Of a stretch of DNA of 64,000 nucleotides, positions 62,805 to 64,000 are shown piece after piece. Every line of letters starts with the position of its first letter. The stretch's first letter is position 1. Below the pieces are notes generated by a model. The model was not told the origin of the DNA. It ran no database searches and saw only the letters and a program-made list of their open reading frames with translations. Made by a program: the position numbers and the translations under genes. Location: contig NZ_FOND01000004.1 of assembly GCF_900112815.1 (NCBI RefSeq), forward strand, positions 248,001-312,000, given 5' to 3'. This DNA is from Blastococcus tunisiensis. GTDB lineage: Bacteria > Actinomycetota > Actinomycetes > Mycobacteriales > Geodermatophilaceae.

Positions 62805-62999
62805 TCACCGCCCCTTCGGGGGCACCTCGTAGGCCTCGCAGATGGCCAGCCACACCTTCCGCACCGAGATCCCGGCATCGATCGCGTCGACCGCGCTGCG
62901 GCCACCCAGCTCGGCGAAGACGTGGTCGCGGGCCATGCTCTGGGCCCGCATCGACCCGAACTGCCCCTCGAGGCGGGACCAGAACTCCTGCAGTCGCAC
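62805..62999 (-). CDS. DUF3046 protein
   Basis: A 64-residue protein, MRLQEFWSRLEGQFG at the start and GGRSAVDAIDAGISVRKVWLAIC later, matching DUF3046, a small actinobacterial family nearly always just upstream of recA. Function is unknown. Position suggests possible cotranscription into recA, with the SOS box lying between them. Confidence 0.85.
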   Translation of the reverse strand: MRLQEFWSRLEGQFGSMRAQSMARDHVFAELGGRSAVDAIDAGISVRKVWLAICEAYEVPPKGR

Positions 63000-63105
63000 C
63001 CCTCGACGCTAGCGCGCCGTCGAGGACGGGCCGTCCGCGCCCGCCACGCACCTCCTGGCGGGCGGGGCGGCCCGGAACGGCCGACCGCCGTCCTACGCTG
63101 GGCGG

Positions 63106-63216
63106 ATGATCCCCGGCACCGGGAACGACACCCTCGACCTCGTCCTGGAGATCGGCATCGTGCTGGCCCTGCTGGTGATGATCGTGCTGATGATCAGGAA
63201 CTACCGGGACCGCTGA
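63106..63216 (+). CDS. Very small single-span membrane protein
   Basis: A 36-residue frame: an acidic start (MIPGTGNDTLDLVLEIG), one hydrophobic helix (IVLALLVMIVLMI) and a basic end (RNYRDR). It starts at ATG 63106 with GGGCGG upstream. It overlaps the end of the convergent MFS gene by 23 bp. The hydrophobic-then-basic layout is protein-like, but there is no homology support. Confidence 0.45.
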   Translation: MIPGTGNDTLDLVLEIGIVLALLVMIVLMIRNYRDR

Positions 63217-64000
63217 GCGCCCTCCGCCCCAGGAACCAGACGACGAGCAGCGGGAGCACCAGGACGGCGGAGACCGCCGAGACCAGCTCGAACCCGCCCA
63301 CGTCGAGGAGCGGCCCGCCCACCACGCCGGCCACGGCCGCACCCAGCCCCATGAGCAGGTCGGTGCCGCCCTGCGCGGTGGGCCGGATCGTCGCGTCCAC
63401 CGACTCCGTGACCATGGTGGACCCGGCGATCAGCCCGCACGACCACCCCAGCCCCAGCAGGAAGAGCCCGATGCCGAGCTGGACGGCCTGACCCGGGGCG
63501 GCCGTGCCCGCCAGGGCCGCGGCGGCCAGCAGCAGCACACCGCCCAGCAGCACCGTGGCCGACCGGCCCACGCGGTCGGACAGCACCCCGACGAGCGGGG
63601 AGAAGAGGTACATGCCGGCCACGTGCACGCTGATGACCAGGCCGATGACCCGCAGGGTCGTCCCGTCGTCGCCCCCGGCGTGGCCCATGTGCACCGGGGT
63701 CATCACCATGACGCCGACCATCACCGCGTGCGAGACCACCACGGCCGTCAGGCCCAGCCGCCCGCCGGCGGTCGCCCAGACCGCCGCCAGCGCCGCCCGC
63801 GTGGCGCGCCGTGGCCGCGCCGGCGCCGTCCCGGTGCCACCTCCCAGCCGTCGGGCCAGGAGCAGCGGATCGGGCCGCAGCAGCAGGACCAGCGCGACCG
63901 CGACGACGGCGAACACGGCCCCGGAGACGACGAACCCGCCGCCCAGGGCCGGGAGGCCGAGGGCTTCCCCCATGTCGGCGCCGGGCCCGGCCAGGTTCGG
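63194..64000 (-). CDS. MFS transporter, N-terminal part outside window
   Basis: At least 268 codons are visible and the frame runs off the right edge (PNLAGPGADMGEALGLPALGG at the visible start). Helices seen correspond to TM6-12. Between them the cytoplasmic loop carries ARRLGGGTGTAPARPRRATR, and the MFS repeat motif is LVGVLSDRVGRSAT. The PNLxGPG motif is common in actinobacterial multidrug-type MFS proteins. Substrate unknown. Confidence 0.85.
   Translation of the reverse strand, partial: PNLAGPGADMGEALGLPALGGGFVVSGAVFAVVAVALVLLLRPDPLLLARRLGGGTGTAPARPRRATRAALAAVWATAGGRLGLTAVVVSHAVMVGVMVMTPVHMGHAGGDDGTTLRVIGLVISVHVAGMYLFSPLVGVLSDRVGRSATVLLGGVLLLAAAALAGTAAPGQAVQLGIGLFLLGLGWSCGLIAGSTMVTESVDATIRPTAQGGTDLLMGLGAAVAGVVGGPLLDVGGFELVSAVSAVLVLPLLVVWFLGRRALSGPGSS

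Overview
The window is high-GC (roughly 70-75% by eye) actinobacterial chromosome. The right half carries a conserved actinobacterial housekeeping order: nrdJ-nrdR-chiZ-like/lexA-hflX-dapF-miaA-miaB-gluABCD-ctaD-recX-recA-DUF3046. LexA boxes are of the actinobacterial TCGAAC-N4-GTTCGA type and the arsenate reductase is of the mycothiol-linked type. Gene order and protein style suggest a Geodermatophilaceae-like organism (Blastococcus, Geodermatophilus, Modestobacter). That placement is inference. No rRNA, tRNA, transposase, integrase or CRISPR array was seen.

Layout. (1) 1-2794: an arsenic resistance locus. It has a truncated ArsI-like gene on the minus strand, then arsR, acr3 and two LMW-phosphatase-type arsenate reductases on the plus strand. 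The divergent promoter carries ATCGAT inverted repeats. (2) 2791-4518: three minus-strand genes (GXWXG/DUF4334, DUF4177, acyltransferase). (3) About 4.6-34.7 kb: a catabolic supercluster. It holds a cyclase-family hydrolase, glycerate kinase, a BKACE (DUF849) enzyme, three FCD-type GntR regulators, two zinc MDR dehydrogenases, a three-subunit molybdenum hydroxylase, a Tm-1-like UPF0261 protein, a histidine phosphatase, an MBL-fold hydrolase, an SDR, a transaldolase, MmsA and a complete branched-chain-amino-acid-type ABC importer. It ends with a split PEP-synthase-like dikinase, an FAH-family enzyme, an ABM-domain protein, a semialdehyde dehydrogenase and an aldo/keto reductase. (4) 34.8-37.3 kb: small and hypothetical genes plus a class-C-beta-lactamase-fold serine hydrolase. 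(5) 37.4-64 kb: the housekeeping block, ending in a truncated MFS transporter.

How the parts fit. In the supercluster the importer would bring in an acidic or aromatic-type substrate. The dikinase and molybdenum hydroxylase could activate or oxidise it. BKACE, FAH and the cyclase would cleave carbon skeletons. MmsA, the semialdehyde dehydrogenase, glycerate kinase and transaldolase would feed products into central metabolism. The substrate is not identifiable from sequence. What ties the cluster together is a recurring palindrome, TCGATWATCGA, found at or near every major promoter of the cluster (four exact copies, two one-mismatch copies and weaker variants). It is the likely operator of one or more of the three FCD-GntR proteins encoded there. 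I regard this regulon and the split dikinase operon as the main candidates for an undescribed system.

In the housekeeping part, lexA and the LysM/ChiZ-like division inhibitor diverge from a region with three SOS boxes, and recA has a fourth. Paired NrdR-box-like elements precede nrdR-nrdJ. Many operons end in long perfect hairpins without U-tracts, typical of high-GC actinobacteria.
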